Shown: positions 38,001-51,708 of the stretch, piece by piece
Layout: each line of letters starts with the position of its first letter
How positions within the stretch are numbered: position 1 is the stretch's first letter
From: Phoenix dactylifera
Taxonomy: Eukaryota > Streptophyta > Magnoliopsida > Arecales > Arecaceae
Direction: 5' to 3'
Length of the DNA: 64,000 nucleotides
NCBI RefSeq assembly: GCF_009389715.1
Contig: NC_052401.1
Location: 4,003,530-4,067,529 of the forward strand
Program-made: the position numbers and the translations under genes
The notes under the pieces: generated by a model
The model's database searches: none
Told to the model about the DNA's origin: nothing
Seen by the model: the letters and a program-made list of their open reading frames with translations, nothing else

Positions 38001-40135
38001 CTTCAATGCCAATCTACACTGCCATCGACAGAAATCAGATTTGAACATTTAGAGACAGCTAAGAAGAAAACTATAAATTGAGTTAAAGAAAGGGCATAGG
38101 GCATACTTGTATCATGGCCCCAGGAAGATCATTTGTCCAATGAAGTCCCAGGCAACTGATTACCAATTCCACAGAGCTTGAGAAAGAAAAAAAAAAGAAG
38201 AAAAAGGTCAGCAATTAAGAAAAGAAGGCTCTTATAAACCAAATCACTCTATCAAGGACACGGATGTGCTATCAAATGTAGAACAATGCTTATTCCATAT
38301 GGCCCCTGTCAGATGGTAAAACATGCATACCTTTCTTTTATTGGCAGGAACTCTTCATCTCCAACCACAAAGAAAGTCTCCAAGTTGTTATTGGGAAATT
38401 TTTTTTCTGAATCTTTTAACCGCTTAACCATGTCAAATGATGTATCCATCATGATAAGCTTTTCAACACCACCTAGAATCAAAGAGCTGGATTAAGCAAT
38501 GGGAAATATGGATCAGATGTGGATATGACTCTTAATGAAATCTGCAGATGAGCAACTTCCATCATTTTTAGTTACTTGAGAACTTAAATAAAAAGGGCTC
38601 GGTACAATACTCATAAGTGACTGATAACAGACAGAAAGAAAAAGCGATATCATCTTGAGATGGAAGAAAAAAAATCCAAACATGGGTAGATTTTAGAATT
38701 TGACATGAGCCTTTCGATGGCATCAATGCGATCTTGATGAGCATAGTTCTGAAGGCTTAGATAGTCATAAAAATAGAAAGGCAAGGCATGGCTGCAAAAA
38801 GATACATTTAACTGAAGCATAAAGGAAAACACAGTAAGAAATAGGAACTCACCATGACCACGTAACAAACGTCTAATTGCCTCAGAAGAACCTCCAAGAC
38901 ATAGTGCTGTAGGAAATGTTTTTGTGCAATCCTGCAAAATTAAAATGTCTTTTCTTTTATAAAACTGAGAAACTTCTGAAAATAGTAAATTAAAATTTCA
39001 GAAATCAGGTTTAAGGGATTCTAGTTCTGGTTTACTCTAAGTTATCCACCATTCAGCCAGCATCCCCAGATCTGTGCTGAGCCTGTAGGTCAAAAGAAGG
39101 TGCATGGGGTTGGGTTAGGTTCAACCAAGCTTGTCATCCAATAAAAAAGGGTATATTTGATCGATTTTCTCATAGCTTCCTGATTACACATCTCCGGTTT
39201 GGTACTACTTCATTTCAAGTCTCGGTTGAAAATTAAGATAAAGCAAGCCTTAAGGATATCTTCATCATGTACTAGTACACCAGCACGGCTGTTTTCTACG
39301 TCATAAACAATCTAGTCCTGTATGAAAATATAGTCTTTGATGTCAAGCTCATCTTGAGGATAATCTGTTTGGTCCTCCTTCCAGGGCAATTTGTCATCAC
39401 AGATCAACTTGTTTTTATCCTATCTCCAGCTTCAACATGAGTGAGTAAAGGGCTGCCACCATTTGGATATAGTAAATCTTACAAAATCTAGTTTTCTTTC
39501 CCTTTTTTTTGGAATAAGATATAGAAGTTGTAGAAGTCCTTCACAGGACAAGTTTATTTTGAGTTAAAAGAAAATGACAAGTCACATCATTAACAATAAG
39601 GTTTTACAACAGAAATTGCTCCTATGACAACCTTGGATCCTACTTATCTCATTAAAATAGCTAAATAAGTGATCACATCCTGCTGCATCTGCTTGTAACC
39701 ATTCAGTGTCACTATGTAAATAAATTAAAGCAGATAAGAAAAAGGGCAAAAGAATGCAAGAAAACAAGTAAAACACCACCGGGAATCCATCAGAAGAAGA
39801 AGACCGATTACCTCGAGGCGATCAAGAAGGTTTTCGGCCACCGCGTCAACAAAATCGTCCTTTCCTCCCATCAACCACGCAGCTCGATCCCTCTATAAAA
39901 ATCCATGGACATTTAAACAACAAGGGTTTCTTCGGAGCAAAGAAGAGGAGAGAGAAGGAGGGACGACCTGCTTCCGCTTGAGGTCTCGATCGAAGATCTT
40001 GACGCGAGAGCTCTGGATTCCATCGCCGTCGGTGGAGAAGGGAGCGGAGGGAGGCGGGCGAGGGAGGAGGAGGGGTTGGGGTCCTAGTCTCCTCGCCCAT
40101 TGCCGAGCCAGAGCTCTCCCGAGCCCCAGAGCCAT
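35048..40135 (-). CDS. NDUFAF5: Mitochondrial NDUFAF5-type methyltransferase/hydroxylase (At1g22800-like), complex I assembly
   Basis: Eleven exons on the minus strand encode 346 residues: 40135-39968, 39892-39812, 38931-38853, 38472-38331, 38176-38107, 38018-37954, 37859-37781, 36578-36491, 35644-35580, 35468-35379 and 35161-35048. All junctions are GT-AG and in phase. The N-terminus [18 protein letters not shown] is rich in Arg and lacks acidic residues, as in mitochondrial presequences. [18 protein letters not shown] opens the conserved region. [15 protein letters not shown] is the SAM-binding motif, followed by [21 protein letters not shown] and [17 protein letters not shown]. The C-terminus [18 protein letters not shown] is family-typical. 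The animal homologue modifies an Arg of NDUFS7 during complex I assembly, so a similar role is inferred. An in-frame open stretch extends upstream to 40231, but the ATG at 40135 gives the targeting sequence. Confidence 0.93.
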
Positions 40136-40275
40136 CTCCACCCCCGCAAGGCGGCGAAGCCGAGAGCAGGAAAAATGTTCAGGGTCGAACAAGGAGTGAG
40201 TGAGTTCGGTCGGGTGCCACGGGTCAAACAATCGAAACCCAAGCTTATTGAGCCGGCAAGAGTTCGCGGATAGAG

Positions 40276-40276
<1 letters not shown>

Positions 40277-40350
<74 letters not shown>
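40277..40350. repeat. (TTA)n microsatellite upstream of the methyltransferase gene
   Basis: About 25 uninterrupted triplets, 142 bp upstream of the start codon at 40135, so within or just upstream of the leader. Open frames of poly-Ile or poly-Asn across it are artefacts. Confidence 0.95.
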
Positions 40351-40353
<3 letters not shown>

Positions 40354-42113
40354 AGCAGCCCACATACTACCAATGTGAATGCAGTTTGCAGATAGAAGTG
40401 GCATCCTCTCCGCTCCAATTTAGAGGTGGATTGGAACCGAGCCTGTCTTAACAATTTCGATCATTTGTATTGGCATCATGATCATATTTATATATATATA
40501 ACTGATTTAACAAACAATTCGTTGTTATATAGTTTTGAACTAGTTTATACTTGTACATTCATGGCTTAATCTTTGAGACAAATATATGACTACTAGTAGG
40601 ATTGGACTGGATCGACGAGGTAGCATGCCCTCCAGCAATGCCAAATTCCTGCCCCAGCTATCCTCGAGGGTGGTAACTATGACCGGCCAACCTTGGGATG
40701 GGATGCGGGGTCGAGGAGCCCCGGCCTGATGCATCCACCGCATCCGTGAGAGTGGAAATGGTAAAATAACTATTCGATCATTATTTCAATTAATGGGTAT
40801 CTTATGTTATTGATCCTTACAATGGGTTTCCAACGAATGACTACAAGAAGATCCTGTCTTATTAGAGACATGCTCCACCAGTAGCTAGCCTTTATTTGTT
40901 TCATAAGTTCAGCAAAGCCATATTGCAAGGCCATCTCAATACATCCATTCATTCCTTCCAGGTAGCCTATGCCAATAAGCCCTCCACTTTCACTGAGATT
41001 AGCAACAGGATGAGATTTTATAATATATCAAGTATAAACTTGGTAAACTTCTAATCAACCATTTTTTACGTGCTTATAGATTTCATGGTACTCATTTAGC
41101 GATAGAGCAATCAGAAGGCATCTTGATCTGATGCTCTTCTATGGTTTACATCATTCATCATGCACTCAATTCTCCTATGCCCAAAGAGCCAGTATGAACC
41201 TATGGACTCTGATATGCTGTGATGCTCCATGGACTGATCACTGGACCATCACAGGCAAAAGGAAACAGCTTTGTTTTCAGTTCTCATTCCATGTTAGAGA
41301 AATCTGTTGGAAGAGCACAGCTGCTGAAAATTTTTTGCTATGGCTGCCCTGCGATGATCTCATAGCTGTTGAATAGGATGAATTAATATGTTGCATAAAT
41401 TTTCGCTGACTTGCTTGGTTGATTGCATTTGGATGCTTATCAACAGCATGGACAAAAGGTCCATCTGCAGCCTGAATCTGACTGCCATCGAACTTGGATC
41501 TGTTTTGAAGAGTAAGTGAAACTTTTGCTATAACATCACACAGTATTGTTGGCCAGAAGTGCCACACATACACTATTCATAGAATTATTCAACCTGGGAG
41601 AATTTTTTGAAGCATCAAGAAAGTCTAGAAGAAAGGAAAATTCTTGAAGATATAATTATTTAAAGGGAAAATTGCTGAAAAATAAAACTGATTATTGGGA
41701 AATTTTCTGCAAATCATCTGCCCAGGAAAGGTTATGAATAACTGAAGAATAATTTAATAATCCAAGCATTGTGTATGGATGTAAATTATAAAGAAAGGCA
41801 ACGGTACATAAATAACTGTTTAACTGCTATAAAGATATGGATTTGATGCAATGGGACTTCCCAACTAATATTATATGCTATCTGAGGGCTGCCAAACCTT
41901 CTTCATTCTTGCTTCCGTTGTCTTCTCTCCTGCTGGAAGCTGCCCCTATTTTCTCCTTTGATTTATATGTCATCCTTTTACAATAGATAAATAAATAAAA
42001 CCTTTATAGCTTGTTAATGACTCCTTGCCTAAATTCAAGAATCAAAAAGTTCAGAAAAAGATAATCAGTTCTCATGGTAAAGCAAGCTTGTTCAAAGTGA
42101 AAAGGATGAGCAT
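40351..42113. other. Intergenic DNA and probable QTRT2 3' untranslated region
   Basis: No gene recognised. The part near 41,600-42,113 is probably the QTRT2 3' UTR. Frames at 41131-41573 on both strands lack domain character. Confidence 0.45.
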
Positions 42114-45100
42114 TTATGAGCATGGAACAGCTGAGGTCACATGGGCGCGCCTTCCATCGATAAATCTCCGATGAAACAAATCAAACTTTCCACCCTTGAT
42201 TGCTTCCCGTATTGAGTGGAAAAAAGCCAGATAATGGTGAGTATTATGTCTGCATATGATATTATAGGATGCAAGTAAAACTGGGATGTGAACAAGTATA
42301 ATCAAAACTACAATGTTGAGCAGCGATGCTTTAATAACTGGGAAAGAAGATTTTACATTTCTAGTAGGATCTGAGCCAGCATTTCATGAACATTGAGCAA
42401 GTGATTGATGTAAGCTCGTGTGTGATTCTGGCATGTGAAGCAGCTGCAGTTTTCGACGATAGGTGTTGTATCTTTCCTAAGGAACATAAAATGGCAAACA
42501 GTGAATCTTAAATTTTTAACTAAAACCATTTTTTCAATATTTAGAGATGTTTCCATCTAATGGCATTGGTAAGTGACAATACTACACAAGTCAAATGTCC
42601 ATGCAATAAATCGTCGGTACAGACAAAACCGGATCAGGTACGGATTGGTTATTAGTAGATCCATATAGACAAGGATATGGGTATTAACCAGATACTAAAA
42701 TCCATATCCATATTTGTTTCAAAGAGATACATATACAAATCATATACAAATTGGATGCTGAAACTTTATAAACCACCAAATTAAAGATATCAAAGTATGA
42801 AAGGTAAATTGAATTAAAGACATTTATACTGTCATTATTTCATTCGAAGTTTATAAGAGGTAATATGAGACTAGCTAGAATTGCAGAGTGGAACTTTTGG
42901 ACATGGATCAGATAGCTGTCATAACCTCTTTTTTCCTTCTTTTTTTTGACATATATATATATATATGGATACAGATATAAGTTGGATGCTGAAATTAGTA
43001 ACCATATCAGGCTATAGTGGGATACAAAAACTGATCTTGACAGATATTATCTGATCCATTTTCACCACTAACTGTAGGCCTTGTTTCTAGTTACACCATT
43101 TGGTAAGGCAGAGGCAGCTCTGCAACAAGACACCATTCCCCAGGTGGGTTCGAACATATTCATCAGTATAGCACTCAGAAAAGAAACTAAAGAGCACATT
43201 ACTGATTAAGACTTGACACATCTTAGACAGGTCTTCTGACACCAGATGTGAAAACCAGGTGAAACGAGAACTTGCATAGCTATACATCATATAAAGTCCA
43301 AAATCATTCAAAAAATAACTGCTGCATATAGACACAATCAGGTATACGATTATGCACCTTGTTATATATCATACCAGTAAAATTTTGCTCAAAAAATAAT
43401 GTGCCAAGGCACATACAAGAAACTAATAGAACTAACAGATTGGAGTTGAGAAAGACAGTCATGTGAAGTTGCAAGAGGCAGAGACATTTGAAAAAATAAA
43501 ATGCAAACCTGTAAATCGTCGCCCGCAGATTTATCTTTGTGCAGTCACTACCTGTATCACTTAGCTGGGAGTGCATGATATCTCTCTCAACAATGTCAAG
43601 TGGGAAGGTAAGTGCAAATCCTCCAAGTGTAAGATGGTAAATATACCTGCCCACGTGTATAAAATCTGTCAAGGCACTTCACTGAGCAACTTAGAGTGAA
43701 CAATGGAAATCAAGAAAAGGTGCTCAATTAAATTGCGTACGTGGACTCAAATAGATCAATGCCCGCAGCCACACCCTGCAAAACCTCCTCTATAAGGGGG
43801 ATTAAGAAACATAAATGTATAAAATCAGCATGGTTCTCCAATAATACACATTGGCTATAAAATGACACAACAGTTACTTCAGACCTATCAAACTGACAAA
43901 ACAAGTGCTTAAGACATCAATATTAAAATTACAGCAAGTTGAAGAAGTGAATAAGTCAGGCGCTGTCTAATAGTCACATGCCTTTCGAGATGGGCTAAAA
44001 TACTTGTAAGACATCAATAAGGATAGAAATGTTGTATGAATTTCAAGCCTTGGACACTTTGGGTCTAAGCATTCAAGATGAAGATCACTAGGATGAGAAT
44101 GTTGAGGTGGAAACAAAAAGTATAACAGAGCTATATCAAATGAAAGAATTAGCTGTAATGGTTGGGATTAAGGTGGAAAGATGGTTGAGATGGCACACTA
44201 ACGTGCCAAAACAATCGAAAAAGGTCCTGATAAGTAAACTTGCTTGATTTGTACTGAAATTTATGAAAGAGGAACTCCAAACCTCAGAATCCTGAACAAA
44301 AATTCTTATAAAGGATTTGAAAGAGTTTGCTGTTGACAAACCTCTATAGAGACATGAGGTGTGAAGAGTTCGAAAACACCAACCCATCTAATATGGTCAG
44401 CTAAAATTATAATTATAACTGAAGATAGATTTGAGATTAGTTATTGACTCTATTTGGGACATCATTACCAGAAATCAAACAGGAATAAAAAAATGGTCCC
44501 CACAGGAAGGAATTATGTTGAACTGAACAGTAAAGAGACAGAATTTTCAGCTGTTAGTCCAGTGTCTTTTTATTTAATCACAATAAATAAAATTTACTTC
44601 CAAAGAAATTCTTGGTATGCCAGTTATAGTGATTGCGGTATATAACATCAATACCTGGAAGAGAGAGTCCAGATATCTGGCGAAGCTTTTTCTCCGGTAA
44701 GCTATCCTGAAAGATCAGCTTAAAACATCATACATCCAAGAAACTTAAGAGAGCTCATTCTCTAAACACTTAATTTCCGCAGTTTAACAAAATATAGTGC
44801 AATTAAGATAGTCTATAAAAAACTATTTAGGCAAGAAAAGCCCTAGTTATACAAAATGGATCTATTAACAAACTGGTGGCTATGGAATTCCCAGGTCGCC
44901 TATCCAGCTTTGGTGATGGGAAAATAATAGGATCCAAGGATGCAATTCAGCTTTATTCAAAATCAAGGACATGGATATTAGCACCCATCTGAGGCATCAG
45001 TATTAACACATAGACAAAGAGGTAAGTGTGTTATGTCCAACATGCTCAAATTACGAGATACGAGCAAATGAGCATGCTCACCTATAGCATTTACCATAAA

Positions 45101-46221
45101 AGCTAAGAAGCAAAGCTTATACAAGTGATCATCCACAAAGAAAATATAAAACCATATGCACTTAACAAGCATGTAAAATTGTATCTTCAGAATTTGCAGA
45201 GATGTTTTACTTTGCAAAACATATTTCTTTTCTACCATTGCCCATGACCATTTAGCTTGACCCTCTGTTGTACTCATTTCAACATGATTAAACCTAAAAA
45301 AGGGGCAGCATCAAACTCCCAGACAGGAAATGGCTGACCTGTATCTTAGTCATGTCCATTCTGCGTCCCGTACCCATATACGTACAATATGACATCAATA
45401 AGCATACTTCAGGCTAGCTAAATTATCTGGGTATCATAGGTATATCAACCATTAAATCTGGTTCCCTAATATAATCATGTATTTGCAATGGTTGCAACAT
45501 TATAAATTTATCAGGAACAGGTGAGCCTTCCCCAGTGTTTTTGTTCATCATACCAAACTACTTGTAGACAGAAGTTGATCAGCATAGCAGACCACAGCTT
45601 ATGCAACATATTGGAGCTCCTAGTTAACGAAGCATGAAGCTCAGCATATCACAATATTATCCTGATCGCAATGGAAGCAAGAATATGTAGCATTTTTTCC
45701 CGACCCGTAGTCTCCTGTGCAGGCGTGAACCTGAGGTACAATGAACCTCCAGAAAGCTTGCATGCCAACTGCTCCAATAATAATATCATAAACTCGTTGT
45801 CACTTGCATATGCAGATTTTTGCAGCATGCTATTTACTCCACATGCATAACGCTGCTGCCTATCACTCTCTAGTATCATAATCATCCAGCCTTATCAAAT
45901 CTATACACGGTTTGTTTTTTGAGCCTTTCCCTGCTTACTCCTATCTGTAACCAGTTTCACATAAACACCTAGTGCAAAAGATGAAGAAAAGATCACAAGT
46001 TTTTGGGTCTTTAACTCATATGTTCAGTCACTCAACAGAATTCTTGGTTTCATAGTTTATATGCATTATATTATGATTGTTCTCTCACCATAACTGAATT
46101 GAGCAAAGCAGGACGCTCTTCCATACTCTCTCCAAGTCCAAAGCCTCCAATCCAGAAACCTGAATCAAGCATCAGATGGGGAAAAAAGGCTCAGCAACTC
46201 TGTTGGACAATATGGTTCCAC

Positions 46222-46255
<34 letters not shown>

Positions 46256-49200
46256 TTTGGATTGTCAAAGACAATAACTGATTAAGATTAAATAACTGGC
46301 AATAGCATTCATCACTGACATGCCTTATCCAATCAATATGGTTGGACACTAAATGTTCGATTGTGTTTAATTTGTAATATTGTGTTCTCTCTCTATATCA
46401 CCGTTAATTGTACACTAGATTCTTAAATTTATTTTACAATCTACCAACTTACAAGCCTAGCAGCCAAGCACATAACAACATCAAATTGTGAAAAACAATT
46501 TCGGTCATCATCTGAAAATTGAACTCGAAACACAACATACAGTATTCATTTATCCTTTCAACCGCAAAACGTCAAAAAATAAAAAAATATAGTCTGTAAA
46601 AAAGTCTACTATCTCTAGTTCATGCTTGTGATGATTGTGCTTTCTATGTGGAATTTCAAATCTGTTGGGCTTCCAAGAAGATTCTTCCTTTTTTTTGAGG
46701 GGAAAGGAGGACCTAAGCACACCCATAAATAGAATGACCTAAGCACACTTATAAATAGAATGCTTTGCAGCAGGATATGTAACCTTACTGTTAATCATAT
46801 ACAGGAATGCAACCTTGGCCCTCCAACAGCAAAGAATATGTAGAAAATGACAAATCACCTTTTCGTCCATTGTTGTGTGGCTAGCAGATTCAAAATCACT
46901 TCAGCTACCATTAAAGATATGCAGTCAGAATTTCCTAACACTTCCCTTGATCTCATTAGTTGTTGATATTCACACTTGAGTTTTTTGTGAAATGATTTGG
47001 AATTTTATTCCAAGAATGATCTTGCCAGGAATACTAATGGAACATGGCAGATGGATATTTGATGGCTTAAGATTATACTTAAGAAGCTAAGAAGATAATA
47101 AATGATAGTCTTGTAGTTATCCATCTGAGGAGAATGTATTCCAAAACACATATTGGTAAAATTGAACAGAACTTTTTGTTCCATTATAATCTGGGATACC
47201 TCTTTCTCAAACCAAGTTGGACATTACGTCTAGATGAATGGCTCCAGATTATTTCCAAAAAAAAAAAGCAAAAAAGTCAGTATTACAGCCTATTGTCTTA
47301 AACAAGGTTTTCAGTACTGCATGTTTTATCATACTGATTAGTACTCAGCATGGTACACACACGCTGTTTCATGTCTCCTGCCGCTATAGCACCAAGGTCA
47401 TCATCAGCTTATATGTAGCACCTCCTGCAACAGCTTTGACCATACAAAATCATCAACAAACCTAGAGCGCGAACAAAATAGTCAGAAGCTTCCAGCTTTC
47501 AAACCATATTAGAGCAATCGTAACATGACTGCTAGACAACTAAGGAAAAGTTGAAAGCATGGTATTTGTAATAACAACTAGAACCAGGCTGATTGTAACT
47601 AGCATTCTAAATATAGGAAAAACACTTTAAAAAAAAACAAAATTCAAGTAACATAGGTATTCATCTAGCCAATCCATCTATTAAATATCATTCAAGACCA
47701 ACAAAAAATGCTATGCAACATTGCATGCTTGATGGTATTATAGCATATAATGGAAATTTAAGCATAAAAAGAGTTCAACCTGATACATTTTGCATCGCTA
47801 CTTTGGTTGCACAGCGTTTTCGTTCTTCTATAGAGGACCCTCCAACAATAGCTCCCAAAATGTTTGCTCCACCTGCCTGGGTATCAAAATTTACAGAAAC
47901 AGGGAATCTTAAACAACCACGAAATACACCACATGCATGGCTGATTTAATAACATCATTATTTTTTTCTGCAGCACATTTGTTTATCAGTGCACTAGAAC
48001 AACCAAAATACAACACGCAATAATTAATGTGCGAAAAGACGTATCATAAACTAGGAATCATAGATGATCTAACTGGGAATCCAACTCCAAAGACTAACTT
48101 TGATATAGTATTCTAACTATAGGAGGTTAGATATGTGCATTACCTTTGTATCTACATCGCAGCCTTAACCAGCAAATCTTATTGCATCTATAGGGTTGGC
48201 TTTCCAGGTAAATGTAAAAACCATCAACTTCTACAATGATTTACAACATGCATCGAATCTAATATCAACCTTGCATCAATTGGTGAAAATTCCTGGTTAG
48301 GACAATTTATTGCAAGAGAGGGGTGCCTGCTATGATACTTACTAGCTAGTGGGCAACAAAGGACTAACATTGTTGATCATGCAATATAAATTCATGCAAT
48401 CAAGGAATAGCCATTCAAGTTTTCTCTAGACTTGCAAAGAATCTGGATGGATAAGGAAGAAGGTGAGATTAGATAATAAGGAGCCACATTCATCTAGGGA
48501 TTCAGAATGTAGTACAGTGACACCATTCCCGAGAATATTAAGTAGCATCTGAAGCAGAGATAAAAATCCAAAGGTCTCTCTTATAACCTCTGTTTATCAA
48601 AAGTTTTGTTAAAATAAATTAGACGAAATAATCTGGCTCTATATGAAAATAAATATCTGCTAAAGGAAAAAATGTCCAAACATATATACAAAGGAACAGA
48701 AGAAGACAAGAAAATGAAAACAAGCTACAATGTTAATGGTTTTTATGCAGAACAATGTCATAGTCAGTGCAAAAGATTAGTAACTTCAGCAAAATTATCC
48801 CAGGTCAGCAAGTCATGCTTTCTCCATATTATACAATTCCTATTGCAAAAGATCAGCAACATGATAATTTAAGGCTATAAAATAAAAGAAATTTATTCAC
48901 AGACCGGATCCAAAGCAAGGCAATCATCAAGCCAATGCAATGTTCTGTCCACAGAAGTCTTATTTCTCTTTTCAGAAACCCAAGCAGGCACCTCATCTGC
49001 CAAACTAGCCCACAAGTTGGGCTTCAATGAAGAAATCATTTCCATGTATTCTTTAGGCTTCACCTGAAAGAAAAAAAAAGTTGAACAATATACAAGAATA
49101 GATGTATGATGAAACATTAAATAGAGGTACAGAGATATACAAAGACACTACCAAACGGCGACCACATGGTGTTTCAAAAGAAGGTCCAAGCTTATTGGTG

Positions 49201-50596
49201 CCTTCACTCTCTGGCAGGCTCTCAATTGAATCCCTTGGTGCAGCTACAAAGATGCATTCGTGCAATCCCAGCATCTGATGCAATCCTCCAATATTTGAAA
49301 TTGTTCTTGGTAAAGGGCATTCCAAACTGCAATGATCCCTCTTACAAAGTTTTATTAAATACTGTAAATTTCGTATTATGCATACTCAACAAGATTTTGA
49401 TCAAAATCAAAAGCTAGGAAATATCCCCAAAGAGGTTATTTCATACACAGCACAACAATTGGAGATAAAAAGAGATATACAACAATATTTGAGTCCAGTG
49501 TAAGTTAATAGCACTAGACTGCATTGCATGAGTGAAGCATTTGAAATGTTGATAAGAAAAGTGCAAAGAAGGGTGCTAGCATTTATAATTTCATGGATAA
49601 AATGAGTGCCACTGATGAAGCCAACAATCAAACTTAGAAGAGAACAATGAACATATAACCTTTGCCATGTATACAACCTAATGGATATGGGTTGGTGTTT
49701 GAACTCTCCAAGAATTTACATAGGATTTTATTGGCAAACCAGTTAAAGTAGCAGTTATTATGAATATCAACAGTGTTTAGGATAAAGATAAGTTGGAGTA
49801 AGATGGCTGCACAAGCAGAAATTGAGTAATGCCAGTTTGGTTGGTGGTGAGATAGCTGGGACTCAAATTCATTCAAAGCAGCATCATGGAATGCTGAAGA
49901 ACATCCTAAAACCTTTCAGTTCTCATCTGTGGAGCTCCATTTTGCCCAGAAAATTAACAAAGTAGCTCAAAAATGGGTCCCTTTTTGCAAAACATAAGTA
50001 AATATTGCTATCAGGACTTCAAAAGATGGGTCAAAAAAAGGTCCTCTTTGGCTAGACGAGTAAGTGCGAATTAGCATCAAAACTTCACCAAAATAAGTCA
50101 AGATCAATTTTCTTTTCTGTTTCTATTTTTATTTTTCCCCGAGACATGAGTAAGTGCACAATATCAGCATAACTTTCACAAAGGCGGCCAAAATCGAGTC
50201 TTTCTTTCATGACTACGTGCTGATTACCAGAAAAAATGCATTCACAAAGTTGTCCAAAATCGAGTCTTTCTTCGCGCGACATGAGTATATATCCAAGCAA
50301 ATCATCGTTAGGTGCTATACGCATCACAAATTTTCATAGGCATTTCCTCAAACATCTTTCTTGTCCATCCAGAGAGAGAGAGAGACTTACAAATGCAGCG
50401 GGCTGACGTGAAGAAGACGGGAGTCAGGGGACGGGAGGGAGGCGAGGAGGTCGCGGGAGATGAAGGTGGGCAGGCCTTTCTTCGTGAAGAGCAGGAGAGC
50501 CGGGGTCTCGATGGGGGTGGGGCAGCTCCCGACATAGAGGGCGCCCGCCCGAGCCCTCCCGCCCCCGCCGCAGGCTTTCGTCACCACAAATCGCAT
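42114..50596 (-). CDS. QTRT2: Queuine tRNA-ribosyltransferase accessory subunit 2
   Basis: Ten exons on the minus strand encode 400 residues: 50596-50391, 49326-49152, 49063-48905, 47876-47780, 46159-46089, 44706-44655, 43789-43741, 43646-43509, 42476-42357 and 42249-42114. Junctions are GT-AG and in phase. QTRT2 pairs with the catalytic subunit QTRT1, which swaps guanine-34 for queuine in tRNAs with GUN anticodons. Family marks are [65 protein letters not shown] and [10 protein letters not shown]. The zinc site is complete: CSCFTC followed by His exactly 26 residues later (LLEIHNTHH), the spacing known from TGT enzymes. The segment aligned with the TGT nucleophile reads DLFEST, with Glu where I expect Asp, fitting a non-catalytic subunit. 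The gene spans 8.5 kb because of large introns. The start follows the first ATG in frame. Confidence 0.93.
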
Positions 50597-50818
50597 TGCT
50601 CCCCCGTCTTTCACCCGCGCTCCTTCGCCGCCGCCTCCACCAAGCTGCGGAGACCGGTGAAAAGAAGCCTGTAGTGCAACTAGGGTTGACGGCGCGCAGG
50701 CCGGCGCTGTTTCAGGAGTCTCCGAAATATTTTATTCTTCTGAGTATGCTTGCGTATGCTTGTTCGTCGCATAAAAATCTCTCCCTCTCCCACCTGCGAT
50801 TAAATTTATTTTAATATA

Positions 50819-50819
<1 letters not shown>

Positions 50820-50889
<70 letters not shown>
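50820..50889. repeat. Compound (TAT)n(AT)n microsatellite upstream of QTRT2
   Basis: About 12 TAT triplets pass directly into an AT dinucleotide run. The block sits about 225 bp upstream of the QTRT2 ATG at 50596. Confidence 0.95.
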
Positions 50890-50895
<6 letters not shown>

Positions 50896-51708
50896 TTAGC
50901 TCATGTAAAGCTCTCCATTAATAGTTTAGATGTTGGTATTATGATGTCACTAATAATATACCGGCCATGATTGAAATTTATTGCTTAATGTGCATACAAA
51001 AATTAATATTGAAAGCTTTTTTATTATAATTTATTATATTATATTTCAAAAGTAATTCGAAAAAAGAAAAAAAAATTGTACTTCCTGCAACGTGCAAGGT
51101 CAATATTTACGGTGCAAGTATAATAACAAAAATTACCAAATGAAAGACTCAGCGTAGAACATATGAACATCAACATTAATATGTTAACCATAGTTCATTG
51201 CTTAATAAATAACCGATATTGATGATGTTAATATTTGTGTTTAGCTATTATTGCAAAGACCAATTACAACCATTCTTATATGCGAGATTCTTTAAGCATT
51301 GGAATATCATAGATTTAAATATCTTGAATTTGTATGCCAAACATGTTAGTACACCAAACGAGTGGGTCATCTGTCTCCATAAATCTCCTCATTTCTTTGC
51401 TACAACCAATTCAGCCAATTTCCTTTCCCCCCTGCTCAAAAGCCATCCTCCATCCTCCCCAGTCGAAAGAGAAATATAACCCATCATCCATAGCGAAAGC
51501 TTTCCAGCTTTCATTCCTTTCGATGCATCTCTTCCATTAGAATCAAGCAACTCCTTTCATCTTTCCAAGCTTAATATATAGGCATCAAGACCCAAGTCTC
51601 ATGTGACCAATCCAAAATTCCCAAACGAATTCATCTCTTGATCATTTCATCTCCTATGCTTTCCATCCATATCAAGTAGACAGCCAAATTCCCATTTTAA
51701 TAGCAACC
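50890..51708. other. Intergenic DNA; upstream region of the GXM-like fragment
   Basis: No gene recognised. A TATATA at about 51575-51580 lies 130 bp upstream of the ATG at 51709 and could be the TATA box of the former gene. Confidence 0.4.

Noticed and set aside
40084-40454. Poly-Asn and poly-Ile frames on the minus strand
   Set aside because: Produced by the (TTA)n microsatellite upstream of the methyltransferase gene.
42620-43070. Possible inverted-end element around 'ggatcag' motifs
   Set aside because: The end similarity is only about 8-10 bases and no target duplication is visible, so it cannot be separated from chance.
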